DNA from: Paraburkholderia dinghuensis
Lineage (GTDB): Bacteria > Pseudomonadota > Gammaproteobacteria > Burkholderiales > Burkholderiaceae
Assembly (NCBI RefSeq): GCF_003837865.1
Contig: NZ_RQIS01000006.1
Coordinates: 173,294-237,293, forward strand
Length of the DNA stretch: 64,000 bases
Direction: 5' to 3'
Shown: piece by piece, positions 1 to 8,468 of the stretch
Layout: each line of letters begins with the position of its first letter
Numbering within the stretch: the first letter of the stretch is position 1
The notes under the pieces: generated by a model
Seen by the model: only the letters and a program-made list of their open reading frames with translations
Told to the model about the DNA's origin: nothing
Database searches by the model: none
Made by a program: the position numbers and the translations under genes

Positions 1-513
1 GAAGAGCGTCTGTCCCACCCGCAGATCGCTGGCGACACGCCCAATCGTGCCGTTCAGGATCGGGCGGAACGCGAGTTCGTCCGTGATCCGGAAATCCCAG
101 CCGATGCCGACCGTACTGCTGACGGTATTCCATCGGGTCGGTACCGATCGCTGCTGGGCGCCATCCGTCGCAATGAAAACCGGATCGTAACGGCTATAGG
201 CAATCGTGCCTTCCAGATACAACGGAAAGGTCCTGCTGAGCGTGAAGCCGCCGCCCAACTGTGACTGACCGAAGCCCGGATTCCCGCTGAGGCTGTTATT
301 GACCGACAGGTTACTGGTCGTGACGTCAGGGACGGTCGTGTAGGTCATGATGGCGAGCACGGCGTCGGCGTGCTGCTTCACATTGCCGCCAATGACGGTG
401 TTGGGCGACAACAGGCCAGGCACGACCTGAGCATTCGACTGGCAAGGTAGCAGGACCGCGAGAAAGCAGGCACATATCCATACCCGTGCTGATTTATCCG
501 ATCTACCACGCAT
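1..513 (-). CDS. Outer-membrane beta-barrel protein, N-terminal part (runs off the window)
   Basis: The reading frame is open from an ATG at 513 to the window edge (171 codons seen). The start is preceded by AAAGGAG at good spacing. Residues 1-29 form a signal peptide with a basic start, a hydrophobic core and a likely cut after QSNA. The mature part has alternating polar/hydrophobic, Gly/Thr/Tyr-rich segments such as FPLYLEGTIAYSRYDP, typical of beta-strands in an outer-membrane barrel. It resembles the solitary autotransporter-barrel type, but the family cannot be fixed because the C-terminus is missing. Confidence 0.6.
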   Translation of the reverse strand, partial: MRGRSDKSARVWICACFLAVLLPCQSNAQVVPGLLSPNTVIGGNVKQHADAVLAIMTYTTVPDVTTSNLSVNNSLSGNPGFGQSQLGGGFTLSRTFPLYLEGTIAYSRYDPVFIATDGAQQRSVPTRWNTVSSTVGIGWDFRITDELAFRPILNGTIGRVASDLRVGQTLF

Positions 514-588
514 GAAGCACTCCTTTTGTTGGAGCATCGTTCATTCCCGGTTGTAGTCGGCCAACTGGAAAACGCCAGGGTGCAGCGA

Positions 589-846
589 TCAATATTTGAT
601 GTCACGTGCCGTCTGACGACCCTGCTGCTTGGTTTGTCGCTTGTCCTGCCGGCATTGCGAGTTGCTGGTCTGGTTAGCGGCGCGGCATTCCTGTTTGGTG
701 TTACGCGAGCCCTGACGCGTTTCCTGGCGGACGTCGCGGCCTGCGCGACGTTGTTGCGCCTGTTCAGTGGCCGTTGCATCGCCGAACGACGCTGCCAGAA
801 GCAGCGCCGCGATCGTAACGATGAGCCCACGGGTGCGTGCAGCCAT
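589..846 (-). CDS. Small secreted, highly basic hypothetical protein
   Basis: An 85-residue protein. The ATG at 846 is chosen because GGGAGA lies 8 nt upstream; longer in-frame starts have no such site. Residues 1-26 (MAARTRGLIVTIAALLLAAS...) look like a signal peptide. The rest is low-complexity and rich in Arg, Gln, Lys and Thr (QTSNSQCRQDKRQTKQQGR), with two Cys. No known domain is visible. The strong RBS and signal peptide make it more likely to be a real periplasmic protein than a chance ORF. Confidence 0.5.
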   Translation of the reverse strand: MAARTRGLIVTIAALLLAASFGDATATEQAQQRRAGRDVRQETRQGSRNTKQECRAANQTSNSQCRQDKRQTKQQGRQTARDIKY

Positions 847-1409
847 GATGCGATCTCCCATCAAAGTGCGAGTCTGAAGAGGTCGAAGTCCAAACGTCGT
901 GCGTTCGCTCGCTGATACCGCATACGACGTCGCGAGTATGTTAGCGCTGGAGAAACTGTGGCATCGACCTGTTCGGCGTTGAAGCACTGGAAAACGAGCG
1001 TGCGTGCGCTTCGCCAACAAGATATTGGTTCCCGACATCGCGTTGAAGTCCGTCCGCTCGCCGGTTCCTCAGCGTGTGCCGGCACCACATAACCGTATCC
1101 CACCTCGATCGCACCTTGAAAATACGACTTTGGTCTCATTGTGCGGTTGCACAATGGCCGACATACTCCGCCTGACCGAAGCGCTAATAGCAGCGCGAAG
1201 TCGGGACGCTCCGACCGGACATGTGTTCGACACATGTTGGGACGAGAATCGGCTCGGCAAACTGGCCGCCGGTACCCCGACACACAGGACAGCGATCACG
1301 CCCCCCGCGGTTCGTACGCCCATGCCCACACGAATCGCCGTCGCCGGGTTGCAGCTGCAACCGCTATCACGTCCTGGTCGCCCATCATTCTGATTACGAG
1401 GCTGACTCT
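847..1409. other. Intergenic stretch, no supported gene
   Basis: Several overlapping short frames exist on both strands, but none has a convincing RBS, a recognisable domain or a signal peptide. It should contain the promoters of the minus-strand gene ending at 846 and of the DUF3141 gene starting at 1410. No clear sigma-70 boxes or strong hairpins were seen. Confidence 0.5.
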
Positions 1410-3758
1410 ATGGACGCAGCAACTCAGCTTGCACGCAGCCAGGAAATCGGTGAAAAAATCTCGCTCGTCCTCAGCAAACGGACGAGAGGTGCGCAGGAGC
1501 ACTTCAGGGAACGCGTGACCAAGGCGCTGAATGGCAATGGCGAGGGCGCGACTGGCGCCGCGGCGCTGCCTGCGATGATGGCATCGTTCACGCCGTGGAA
1601 CGCATGGAGCTACGCGCTCGACGCGGCGCAACGCACGCTGCTCTTCTGGGACACGCTGCATGCGCGCGGCAACGAATTCGTCGAACGCACCGCTCAAGGG
1701 CTTAAGCCGGTGCTTCACTTCGACTACGAGACGGTGCTCGACGGCCGCACGTTCGAGCGGCCGGTCAATTACGCGCTCCTCAAGATCAGGCCGCCCGAAG
1801 GCGTGAGCGTTGATCCGAAAAAGCGTCCGGTCATGATCATCGACCCGCGAGCCGGACACGGCCCCGGCATCGGCGGCTTCAAGGACGACTCGCAGGTAGG
1901 CGTTGCGCTTCGCGCCGGACACCCGGTCTATTTTGTGGTGTTCTTCCAGAATCCCGAACCGGGCCAGACGCTGCCGGACGTCTGCGCGGCCGAGCAGATT
2001 TTCGTCAAGAAGGTCCGCTCGCTGCATCCGGACAGCCCGAAGCCGGCCATCGTCGGCAACTGCCAGGGCGGCTGGGCCGCGATGATGCTGGGGACGTCGG
2101 ATCCCGACGACACCGGCCCGATCGTCATCAACGGCGCGCCGATGTCGTACTGGAGCGGCGCGTGGAGCGAGGGTGAAGGTGACAACCCGATGCGCTACGT
2201 CGGCGGCATTCTGGGCGGCACGTGGCTCTCTTCGTTCGCCTCCGATCTCGGTAACGGCAAGTTCGACGGCGCGCACCTTGTCCAGAACTTCGAGTACCTG
2301 AACCCGGCCAATACGTACTGGGACAAGTACCACCACCTCTACGCGAACATCGACACCGAGCCGCCGCGTTTCCTGGAGTTCGAGCGCTGGTGGGGCGGGT
2401 ACTACCTGATGAATCGCGAAGAGATCGAGTGGATCACGCGCAACCTGTTCGTCGGCAACAAGCTGTGGACAGGCGAGGTCAAGGGGCCCGACGGCAAGGG
2501 CTTCGATCTGCGCGAACTGCGCTCGCCGATCATCCTGTTCGCCTCGCTCGGCGACAACATCACTCCCCCGCAACAGGCATTCAACTGGGTCGCGGATATC
2601 TACGGAAGCACTGAAGAGATCAAGGCGCGCGGGCAGGTGATCGTCGGCCTCACGCACCAGGACGTTGGCCACCTTGGCATATTCGTGTCCGGCAGGGTAG
2701 CGAAGAAGGAGCACAAGCAGATCATCTCCGTGCTGGATCACATCGAGAGCCTGCCCGCCGGGCTCTACGGCATGGAAATCACCGAGCAGAAGGACGCACA
2801 GGGCACGCCCATCTACGACGTCGAGTTCCGCGAGTACCGGCTCGAGGAAGTCGCGGAGCGCTTCAACCGTTTCAAGCGCGAGGACGAGAAACCGTTCCAG
2901 GCGGTCGAGGAGATCTCCGAATTTAATCAGCATGCCTATGAATTACTGGCGCAGCCAGTCGTCCAGGCGACATCGAACGAAACGACGGCGAGTCTCCTGC
3001 GGGAATTTCATCCGCTGCGTTTCGAGCGCTGGAGTGTGTCGGACCTCAACCCGTGGCTCGCGTGGCTGCCGGGAGCGGCCGATGCAACGCGCGCGCACCG
3101 CCAGGCCGTCGACAAAGACAACCCATGGCTCAAGATCGAGCAGATGGGCTCCGAGATCGTGAGCGCATCGCTTGACTACTACCGCGCGATGCGCGACGCG
3201 ACTACGGAATCGACCTTCTTTGGCATCTACGCGAACATGTTCTCGATGTATCTCGCGGACCGTCAATCTGGGCAAAAACGCGCGACACATCAACCGGTGG
3301 GCGACGTGCGCGATCAGCCGTTCGTGAAGGAGGCGCTAGCATCGATCGGCGAAGGCGGCTATATCGAAGCGATTGCGCGTTCGGCCGCGCTGCTTGCGCG
3401 CAAGGGTGAGCCGCTGCCGATCGCGCGCCTCGCGATGCGCGGCGAACTGGCGAAGGCTTACTCGGAGTATCTGCCGACCTCACTGCCCGCCGACCAGTGG
3501 CGCCGCGTTCGGGGCGAGCAGGAACTCATCGCGAGCTTCGAGCCGGACCAGGCCATCGACACGCTTCCGCTGCTTCTCGCCGAGCGCGTCGACCGCGAGC
3601 GGCTGCTCGCGCTGCTCGACAAACTGCTTGCCGACGAGCGAGTGCAAAGTGCGAAGCCAACGCCCGGGCAACTGGCGACGCTCGAACGCATTCGTGGCGT
3701 GCTCGCAGCGGAACCTGCACCTGCGCGCGGCGCTGTCGCGGCGCGAACGGGCTCGTAG
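1410..3758 (+). CDS. DUF3141 protein, PHA-synthase-like alpha/beta hydrolase
   Basis: A 782-residue protein beginning at the ATG at 1410; the frame stays open upstream, but that part has no family character. The central part is an alpha/beta-hydrolase fold with the polyester-synthase type lipase box G-N-C-Q-G-G (Cys at about residue 218), where PhaC enzymes carry their catalytic Cys. A GHLGIF segment further on fits the catalytic His. The C-terminal third is the DUF3141-specific extension. The family is often annotated as polyhydroxyalkanoate synthesis protein or synthase-like, but the reaction is not established. It is followed within 40 bp by phosphotransacetylase, then acetate kinase and FabI, suggesting an operon handling acyl-CoA or acyl-phosphate. 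Family call is firm; function is inferred. Confidence 0.8.
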   Translation: MDAATQLARSQEIGEKISLVLSKRTRGAQEHFRERVTKALNGNGEGATGAAALPAMMASFTPWNAWSYALDAAQRTLLFWDTLHARGNEFVERTAQGLKPVLHFDYETVLDGRTFERPVNYALLKIRPPEGVSVDPKKRPVMIIDPRAGHGPGIGGFKDDSQVGVALRAGHPVYFVVFFQNPEPGQTLPDVCAAEQIFVKKVRSLHPDSPKPAIVGNCQGGWAAMMLGTSDPDDTGPIVINGAPMSYWSGAWSEGEGDNPMRYVGGILGGTWLSSFASDLGNGKFDGAHLVQNFEYLNPANTYWDKYHHLYANIDTEPPRFLEFERWWGGYYLMNREEIEWITRNLFVGNKLWTGEVKGPDGKGFDLRELRSPIILFASLGDNITPPQQAFNWVADIYGSTEEIKARGQVIVGLTHQDVGHLGIFVSGRVAKKEHKQIISVLDHIESLPAGLYGMEITEQKDAQGTPIYDVEFREYRLEEVAERFNRFKREDEKPFQAVEEISEFNQHAYELLAQPVVQATSNETTASLLREFHPLRFERWSVSDLNPWLAWLPGAADATRAHRQAVDKDNPWLKIEQMGSEIVSASLDYYRAMRDATTESTFFGIYANMFSMYLADRQSGQKRATHQPVGDVRDQPFVKEALASIGEGGYIEAIARSAALLARKGEPLPIARLAMRGELAKAYSEYLPTSLPADQWRRVRGEQELIASFEPDQAIDTLPLLLAERVDRERLLALLDKLLADERVQSAKPTPGQLATLERIRGVLAAEPAPARGAVAARTGS

Positions 3759-3796
3759 TCGCTCACACCTTTCCTGCGCATCAAAGGGAGATGCTG

Positions 3797-4735
3797 ATGG
3801 AAGCGAAGCACGCGAAGTATCAGCGGCTGATCGAGACCAGCCGGGCATTACCGCCGCTGCGCACTGCTGTTGTTCACCCGTGCGACCAGAGTTCGCTGCA
3901 GGGTGCTGTCGAGGCCGCGCAGATGGGGCTGATCGCCCCGATCCTGGTCGGCCCGAAGGAGCGTATAGAAGCCGTGGCGGCGCAGCACGGGATCGCAATC
4001 GCCGGCTATCCGGTCGTCGATGCGCCGTTCAGCGAGGAGTCCGCGGCGAAAGCCGTGCAGATCGTGCGCGAGGGCGCGGCCGAGGCCTTGATGAAAGGCA
4101 GCCTCCACACCGACGAACTGATGGGCGCGGTGGTGAAGCGCGACATGGGCCTGCGCACCGCACGGCGGCTTTCCCACTGCTTCGTGATGGATGTGCCTGA
4201 GCATGACCAGGCGCTCATCATCACCGACGCGGCCATCAATATCGCGCCGACGCTCGAGGAGAAAGCGGACATCCTGCAAAACGCGATCGATCTCGCCCAC
4301 GCACTGCAGGTTCCCGAAGTCCGCGTCGCGATCCTCTCGGCGATGGAAACCGTCAACCCGAAGGTGCCGTCCACGGTGGAGGCTGCCGCGCTGTGCAAGA
4401 TGGTGGACCGCCACCAGATCACCGGGGCGTTCGTCGACGGGCCGCTCGCGCTCGACAACGCGATCGACCTCAAGGCCGCGCAGATCAAGCAGATCGATTC
4501 CCCCGTCGCAGGACGGGCCAACGTCCTGCTGGTCCCCGACCTCGAGGCCGGCAACATGCTCGCAAAGAGCCTGTCTTTTCTCGCCGGAGCCGACGCGGCT
4601 GGCATCGTGCTCGGCGCGCGGGTGCCGATCATCCTCACGAGCCGCGCCGACTCCGTCATGACGCGGCTCGCTTCGTGCGCGGTGGCGGCGCTTGTCGCCC
4701 GCGCGCGCCGCGAAAGCAGCAAGGCGATCAGGTGA
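3797..4735 (+). CDS. Phosphate acetyl/butyryltransferase (PTA/PTB domain)
   Basis: A 312-residue single-domain phosphotransacylase that interconverts acyl-CoA plus phosphate with acyl-phosphate plus CoA in the cytoplasm. Recognisable are the acyltransferase fold features and signature segments VKRDMGLRTARRLSH, ITDAAINIAP and the C-terminal FLAGADAAGIVLGARVPIIL. Many Burkholderia homologues are fused to an N-terminal MaoC hydratase domain; this one is not. An in-frame ATG at 3791 abuts the GGGAG ribosome site, so the ATG at 3797 (6 nt spacing) is preferred. It ends 4 nt before acetate kinase, implying translational coupling. Acetyl- versus butyryl- or propionyl- specificity cannot be read from the sequence. 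Confidence 0.85.
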   Translation: MEAKHAKYQRLIETSRALPPLRTAVVHPCDQSSLQGAVEAAQMGLIAPILVGPKERIEAVAAQHGIAIAGYPVVDAPFSEESAAKAVQIVREGAAEALMKGSLHTDELMGAVVKRDMGLRTARRLSHCFVMDVPEHDQALIITDAAINIAPTLEEKADILQNAIDLAHALQVPEVRVAILSAMETVNPKVPSTVEAAALCKMVDRHQITGAFVDGPLALDNAIDLKAAQIKQIDSPVAGRANVLLVPDLEAGNMLAKSLSFLAGADAAGIVLGARVPIILTSRADSVMTRLASCAVAALVARARRESSKAIR

Positions 4736-4739
4736 TGCA

Positions 4740-5918
4740 ATGGCCGATCTCATCCTGGTTTTGAACGCCGGCTCGTCGAGCCTCAAGTACTGCGCATACG
4801 ACGCGCAAAGTACCGCGCTGCTCGTGCACGGACAGATCGAGGGGCTCTATACCGCGCCGCACTTCACAGCCATAGGCAGTGGCGGAGGCGTTGAGGAGAA
4901 GACGTGGGGGGAGGGCATCGAGCTAGGGCATGCCGGCGCGATCGAGTATCTCGGCGAATTCTTGCGCAGCCACAGCGAGGGGCACGAGCTTGTCGCGGTG
5001 GGGCATCGCGTCGTGCATGGCGGGCAGGTGTTCGCACGTCCCACACTCGTCACGCCCGCTGTCGTGGACGAGCTGGAAAAGCTGGTTCCTCTCGCGCCGC
5101 TGCATCAGCCGCACAACCTGAAACCGATTCGCATCCTCGGCGAGCGCAATCCCGGCATCCCGCAGGTGGCCTGCTTCGATACCGCCTTTCACCGTGCGCA
5201 GCCGGAGCTCGCGCAAAGCTATGCGCTGCCGCGCTCCATCACGGAGCGGGGTGTGCGCCGCTACGGCTTTCACGGTTTGTCGTACGAATACATTGCTGGC
5301 GTCCTGCCGCAGTTCGATCCGCGCGCCGCGGCGGGCCGGACTGTCGTCGCGCACCTCGGTAATGGAGCGAGCATGTGCGCGATCGCCGCTGGCAAGAGCG
5401 TCGCGAGCACCATGGGTTTCACCGCCGTCGATGGACTCCCGATGGGCACGCGCAGCGGCAATCTGGACCCGGGCGTGATTCTCTATCTGCTCGACGAGCT
5501 AAAAATGGACGCTCGGGAAATCGAGGCACTGATCTATCGACAATCCGGACTCCTGGGTGTCTCCGGCATATCCAGCGACATGCGCGCGCTGCTCGCGAGC
5601 GATGACGCACACGCGCGTTTCGCAATCGACCTCTACACCTACCGGATCGGGCGCGAACTAGGCTCGCTCGCTGCGGCGATGGAGGGTATCGACGCGCTCG
5701 TTTTTACCGCCGGTATCGGCGAGCATGCGCATGCGATACGCGAACGCGTCGTGCGCCACGCCGGATGGCTTGGCGCCGAGCTCGACCCGGTCGCGAACGA
5801 GGCCGGCGGCCCAAAGATCAGCTCTCCCGCCAGCAAGGTATCGGTATGGGTGATCCCGACCAATGAGGAACTGATGATTGCGCGCCATACGCGCGAAGCG
5901 ATCTCGCCAACGCGCTGA
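4740..5918 (+). CDS. ackA: Acetate kinase (acetate/propionate kinase family)
   Basis: A 392-residue ASKHA-fold kinase, full length for the family. It converts acyl-phosphate plus ADP to carboxylate plus ATP. Visible motifs are the N-terminal LNAGSSSLKY, GHRVVHGG with the active-site Arg, CFDTAFH, the phosphate loop HLGNGAS, GTRSGNLDPG, and near the end FTAGIGEHA. The ATG at 4740 follows AGGTGA just after the phosphotransacetylase stop. The pair forms the acyl-CoA to acid branch that yields ATP. The DUF3141 neighbour suggests the substrate may be an acyl group tied to PHA or fatty-acid metabolism rather than only acetyl. Confidence 0.92.
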   Translation: MADLILVLNAGSSSLKYCAYDAQSTALLVHGQIEGLYTAPHFTAIGSGGGVEEKTWGEGIELGHAGAIEYLGEFLRSHSEGHELVAVGHRVVHGGQVFARPTLVTPAVVDELEKLVPLAPLHQPHNLKPIRILGERNPGIPQVACFDTAFHRAQPELAQSYALPRSITERGVRRYGFHGLSYEYIAGVLPQFDPRAAAGRTVVAHLGNGASMCAIAAGKSVASTMGFTAVDGLPMGTRSGNLDPGVILYLLDELKMDAREIEALIYRQSGLLGVSGISSDMRALLASDDAHARFAIDLYTYRIGRELGSLAAAMEGIDALVFTAGIGEHAHAIRERVVRHAGWLGAELDPVANEAGGPKISSPASKVSVWVIPTNEELMIARHTREAISPTR

Positions 5919-5947
5919 CTGTGCGCAATATCAACGCGGTTATCGTG

Positions 5948-6028
5948 ATGGCGGGAAAGCTGGCGATAGACGCTACCGAAGCGCAACTGGACATTCCCGA
6001 CACCGTGCCGGAATTGAATCTGGATTGA
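5948..6028 (+). other. Possible 26-codon ORF or gene relic between ackA and fabI
   Basis: Between the acetate kinase stop and fabI, one frame reads as plausible protein (MAGKLAIDATEAQLDIPDT... ending ELNLD). The frame is also open upstream through the end of ackA. There is no ribosome site before the ATG. It may be the tail of a lost gene or a chance frame. Confidence 0.2.
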
Positions 6029-6040
6029 GAGAGTGAAACC

Positions 6041-6823
6041 ATGACAGTCGATCAGATCAGCCCAATCCTCGCAGGTGCGAAAGCCCTCGTCACTGGTATC
6101 GCGAACGAGCATTCGATCGCCTATGGCTGTGCCAAGGCGTTCAAGCAGGTCGGCGCAGAAGTCGCCATCACTTACGCCAACGAAAAAGCGAAGGCCTGGG
6201 TCGAGCCGATTGCCAAAGAACTGGAGGCACCGGTATTCATGCCCTACGACGCGACCAGCGAAGGTGACCTCGAGGCCGTGTTCGAGCGCATTGAACAGGT
6301 GTGGGGGAGCCTCGACATTCTGGTTCATTCGATTGCCTTCGCGCCGAAGGATGACCTGCAAGGCGGCCTGCTCAATTGTTCGAGCAAGGGCTTCGGAATC
6401 GCCATGGACATTTCGTGCCACTCGTTCGTGCGGATGGCGCGCCTTGCCGCGCCGCTGATGAAAAATGGCGGTACGATGCTGACCATGAGCTATTACGGCG
6501 CGAACAAAGTGGTGACGAACTACAACGTCATGGGGCCGGTGAAGGCAGCACTCGAAGCCTGCGCGCGCTATCTCGCGTACGAACTCGGGCCGCAGCGCAT
6601 CCGCGTGCACGCGATTTCGCCGGGCCCCCTGAAAACCCGTGCAGCGTCTGGCCTGAAGGACTTCGACTTGCTGCTCAATGAGGCCGCGCAGCGCGCGCCG
6701 CTCGGGGAACTCGTGGACATCATGGACGTAGGCTATACATGCGCGTTTCTCGCGACGCCGTATGCGCGCCGCGTTTCCGGCGAGACGCTGTATATTGATG
6801 GTGGCGTTAACATCATGGCGTAG
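6041..6823 (+). CDS. fabI: Enoyl-[acyl-carrier-protein] reductase FabI
   Basis: A 260-residue NADH-dependent SDR-superfamily reductase for the last step of each fatty-acid elongation cycle. The atypical FabI nucleotide-binding start ([15 protein letters not shown]) is present. The catalytic pair is Tyr161 and Lys168 in the Tyr-x6-Lys spacing specific to FabI, with Tyr151 upstream. The [13 protein letters not shown] segment is also typical. The start is preceded by GAGAGTG. It lies 122 bp after acetate kinase on the same strand, so it may be co-transcribed. Burkholderia often have more than one FabI, and this copy's place beside DUF3141/pta/ackA suggests a specialised role. Confidence 0.9.
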   Translation: MTVDQISPILAGAKALVTGIANEHSIAYGCAKAFKQVGAEVAITYANEKAKAWVEPIAKELEAPVFMPYDATSEGDLEAVFERIEQVWGSLDILVHSIAFAPKDDLQGGLLNCSSKGFGIAMDISCHSFVRMARLAAPLMKNGGTMLTMSYYGANKVVTNYNVMGPVKAALEACARYLAYELGPQRIRVHAISPGPLKTRAASGLKDFDLLLNEAAQRAPLGELVDIMDVGYTCAFLATPYARRVSGETLYIDGGVNIMA

Positions 6824-6885
6824 TCTGCGGGAACCGTGCGATCGCAGAATATATCTCTCCGCTGCCCAGAACCGATCACGTGCAC

Positions 6886-7638
6886 ATGGACAACCTCGTT
6901 GCGCTCTTTTTCGACCCCGCGGCCTGGGCTGCGCTGGTGACACTTGTGGCCATGGAGGTCGTGCTCGGCATCGACAATCTCGTCTTCATTGCTGTCCTCA
7001 GCAACAAGCTGCCGCCCGAGAAGCGAGTAAGGACCCAGCGGATCGGTATCGGGCTCGCCCTCGTATTGCGCCTTTTGTTGCTCGGCACCATTGCATGGAT
7101 CACACGATTGACCCAGCCCGCGTTCTCGCTGTTTGATCATGCCTTTTCGTGGCGCGATGTCGTTCTGATGGGCGGGGGACTTTTCCTGGTCTGGAAAGCG
7201 ACGAAGGAAATTCATCACAACGTCTCGCAGTCCGACGAAGAAGAATCGACAGGCGAAACGCTGGTCGGCCTGACGGCGAGAGCAGCGATTATTCAGATCT
7301 TGATGCTCGACCTGGTGTTCTCCGTCGACAGCATCGTGACCGCGGTCGGCATGACCAGTCATCTGGCCATCATGTACATCGCGGTGATCGTGGCTGTCGC
7401 AGCGATGCTTTTCGCGGCGGGCCCTCTGACGCGATTTATCGACCACAATCCGACGATCATCGTGCTGGCGCTAAGTTTTCTTCTGGTGATCGGTATGACG
7501 CTGATCGCTGAAGGGTTCGGCACTCACGTTCCAAAAGGCTACATCTACGCGGCGATGGCGTTCTCCGCGTTCGTTGAAGGCATGAACATGCTGGCGCGAC
7601 GCGCGAGGCATAACCGTCGTCTCAAACAGGTTGTCTGA
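6886..7638 (+). CDS. TerC family integral membrane protein
   Basis: A membrane protein of about 250 residues with roughly seven hydrophobic helices and the two TerC signature segments: [12 protein letters not shown] in the first helix and [15 protein letters not shown] in the middle, whose acidic residues are thought to bind metal ions. Members are linked to tellurite resistance and to metal (Mn/Ca) export or metalation of secreted proteins. An in-frame GTG at 6880 is an alternative start; neither start has a strong ribosome site. It is a single gene between fabI and a convergent lipoprotein. Confidence 0.85.
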   Translation: MDNLVALFFDPAAWAALVTLVAMEVVLGIDNLVFIAVLSNKLPPEKRVRTQRIGIGLALVLRLLLLGTIAWITRLTQPAFSLFDHAFSWRDVVLMGGGLFLVWKATKEIHHNVSQSDEEESTGETLVGLTARAAIIQILMLDLVFSVDSIVTAVGMTSHLAIMYIAVIVAVAAMLFAAGPLTRFIDHNPTIIVLALSFLLVIGMTLIAEGFGTHVPKGYIYAAMAFSAFVEGMNMLARRARHNRRLKQVV

Positions 7639-7686
7639 CCCAACGAACAGGCGTCAGGCACGAGAGTCCAGTAGTCGTGCTGCGGA

Positions 7687-8079
7687 TCACTGCTGCGCTG
7701 GCTTACTGCCTTCGCACTCGGCGGGCATGCTGCCTTTGCCGCTATTCTTCAGCGTCAGTGTGAGTCGACTTCCCCGGTTTGCGGTGATGATATTGCCGTA
7801 ACTGACGGTCGGGACGAATTGAATGTCCGGTGCAACGGCTATCGGAGGGGTCTTCGAACCGTCCACGGTCAGGTCCAGTTCCACGGTGATCGAGTCGAAA
7901 GCAACGCCCTGGCCCTGTCCTCGTGCCGCCTCATCTTTTTTGAAATCGCAAAGTCCTGCCAGGACAGTCCGCAAAGCGGTGGATATGTCGACTGGTTTTC
8001 CGGGCGGAATGGGTGGCGTGTTGCAGCCCGCCACCACAAAAGGCAAGGCAATCAGGAATGGAGAGAGAAGGGTACGCAT
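7687..8079 (-). CDS. Putative lipoprotein with Trypco2-like domain
   Basis: A 130-residue protein with a lipoprotein signal: hydrophobic residues 3-17 then VAGC, so lipidation at Cys19 is expected. The ATG at 8079 has AGGAG at good spacing. The mature part (STALRTVLAGLCDFK..., then SITVELDLTVDG... and SRLTLTLKNSG) resembles the small trypsin-co-occurring (Trypco2) beta-rich domain found in bacterial conflict-type proteins. That resemblance is by eye and weak. It is convergent with terC and has no operon partner. Confidence 0.65.
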   Translation of the reverse strand: MRTLLSPFLIALPFVVAGCNTPPIPPGKPVDISTALRTVLAGLCDFKKDEAARGQGQGVAFDSITVELDLTVDGSKTPPIAVAPDIQFVPTVSYGNIITANRGSRLTLTLKNSGKGSMPAECEGSKPAQQ

Positions 8080-8468
8080 TCAGTTCTCCTGCTGAGTCTC
8101 GTACGAGAGTCCGTGTGTCCTGATGGCGTCAACGTTGGGGATGACGCCGGGTACTCGATGGAAGAACATTAGCAGCATGACCTTCCGATGCTCTTGCCGA
8201 ACACGCGATGACCCTTCTGAGTCTAGGACACGCACGGGAAAGGAACAACGTCTCTTCGACAGATCGGCGACGTTGCCAGCGGATAGGACCAAGGTCCGAT
8301 TTCATGCCGATGCTTAATGTGGTCTTGTCGTGAGAGTTGGGATCGGTTCGAACGGCCGTTCAAACCATCGTAGCCATCGGTGCATGCGGGGCTTCATTAA
8401 CAGAAAGAGCGAGAACCCTCATTCACCTGATGGACCCTTCCCGACCAACCGTCGGGAGGACGAGCGCG
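8080..8468. other. Intergenic stretch upstream of sulP
   Basis: About 390 bp between divergent genes. The SulP frame is open from 8337, but that extension lacks SulP character and has no ribosome site. No stable repeat or operator was recognised. Confidence 0.45.

Noticed and set aside
6824..6848. TCTGCG...CGCAGA hairpin after fabI, possible terminator
   Set aside because: Only 6 bp of stem with a 13-nt loop and no T-run; too weak to call.
5639..6943. Open minus frame of 434 codons
   Set aside because: Antisense to ackA and fabI, both of which have full motif sets. No domain or ribosome site.
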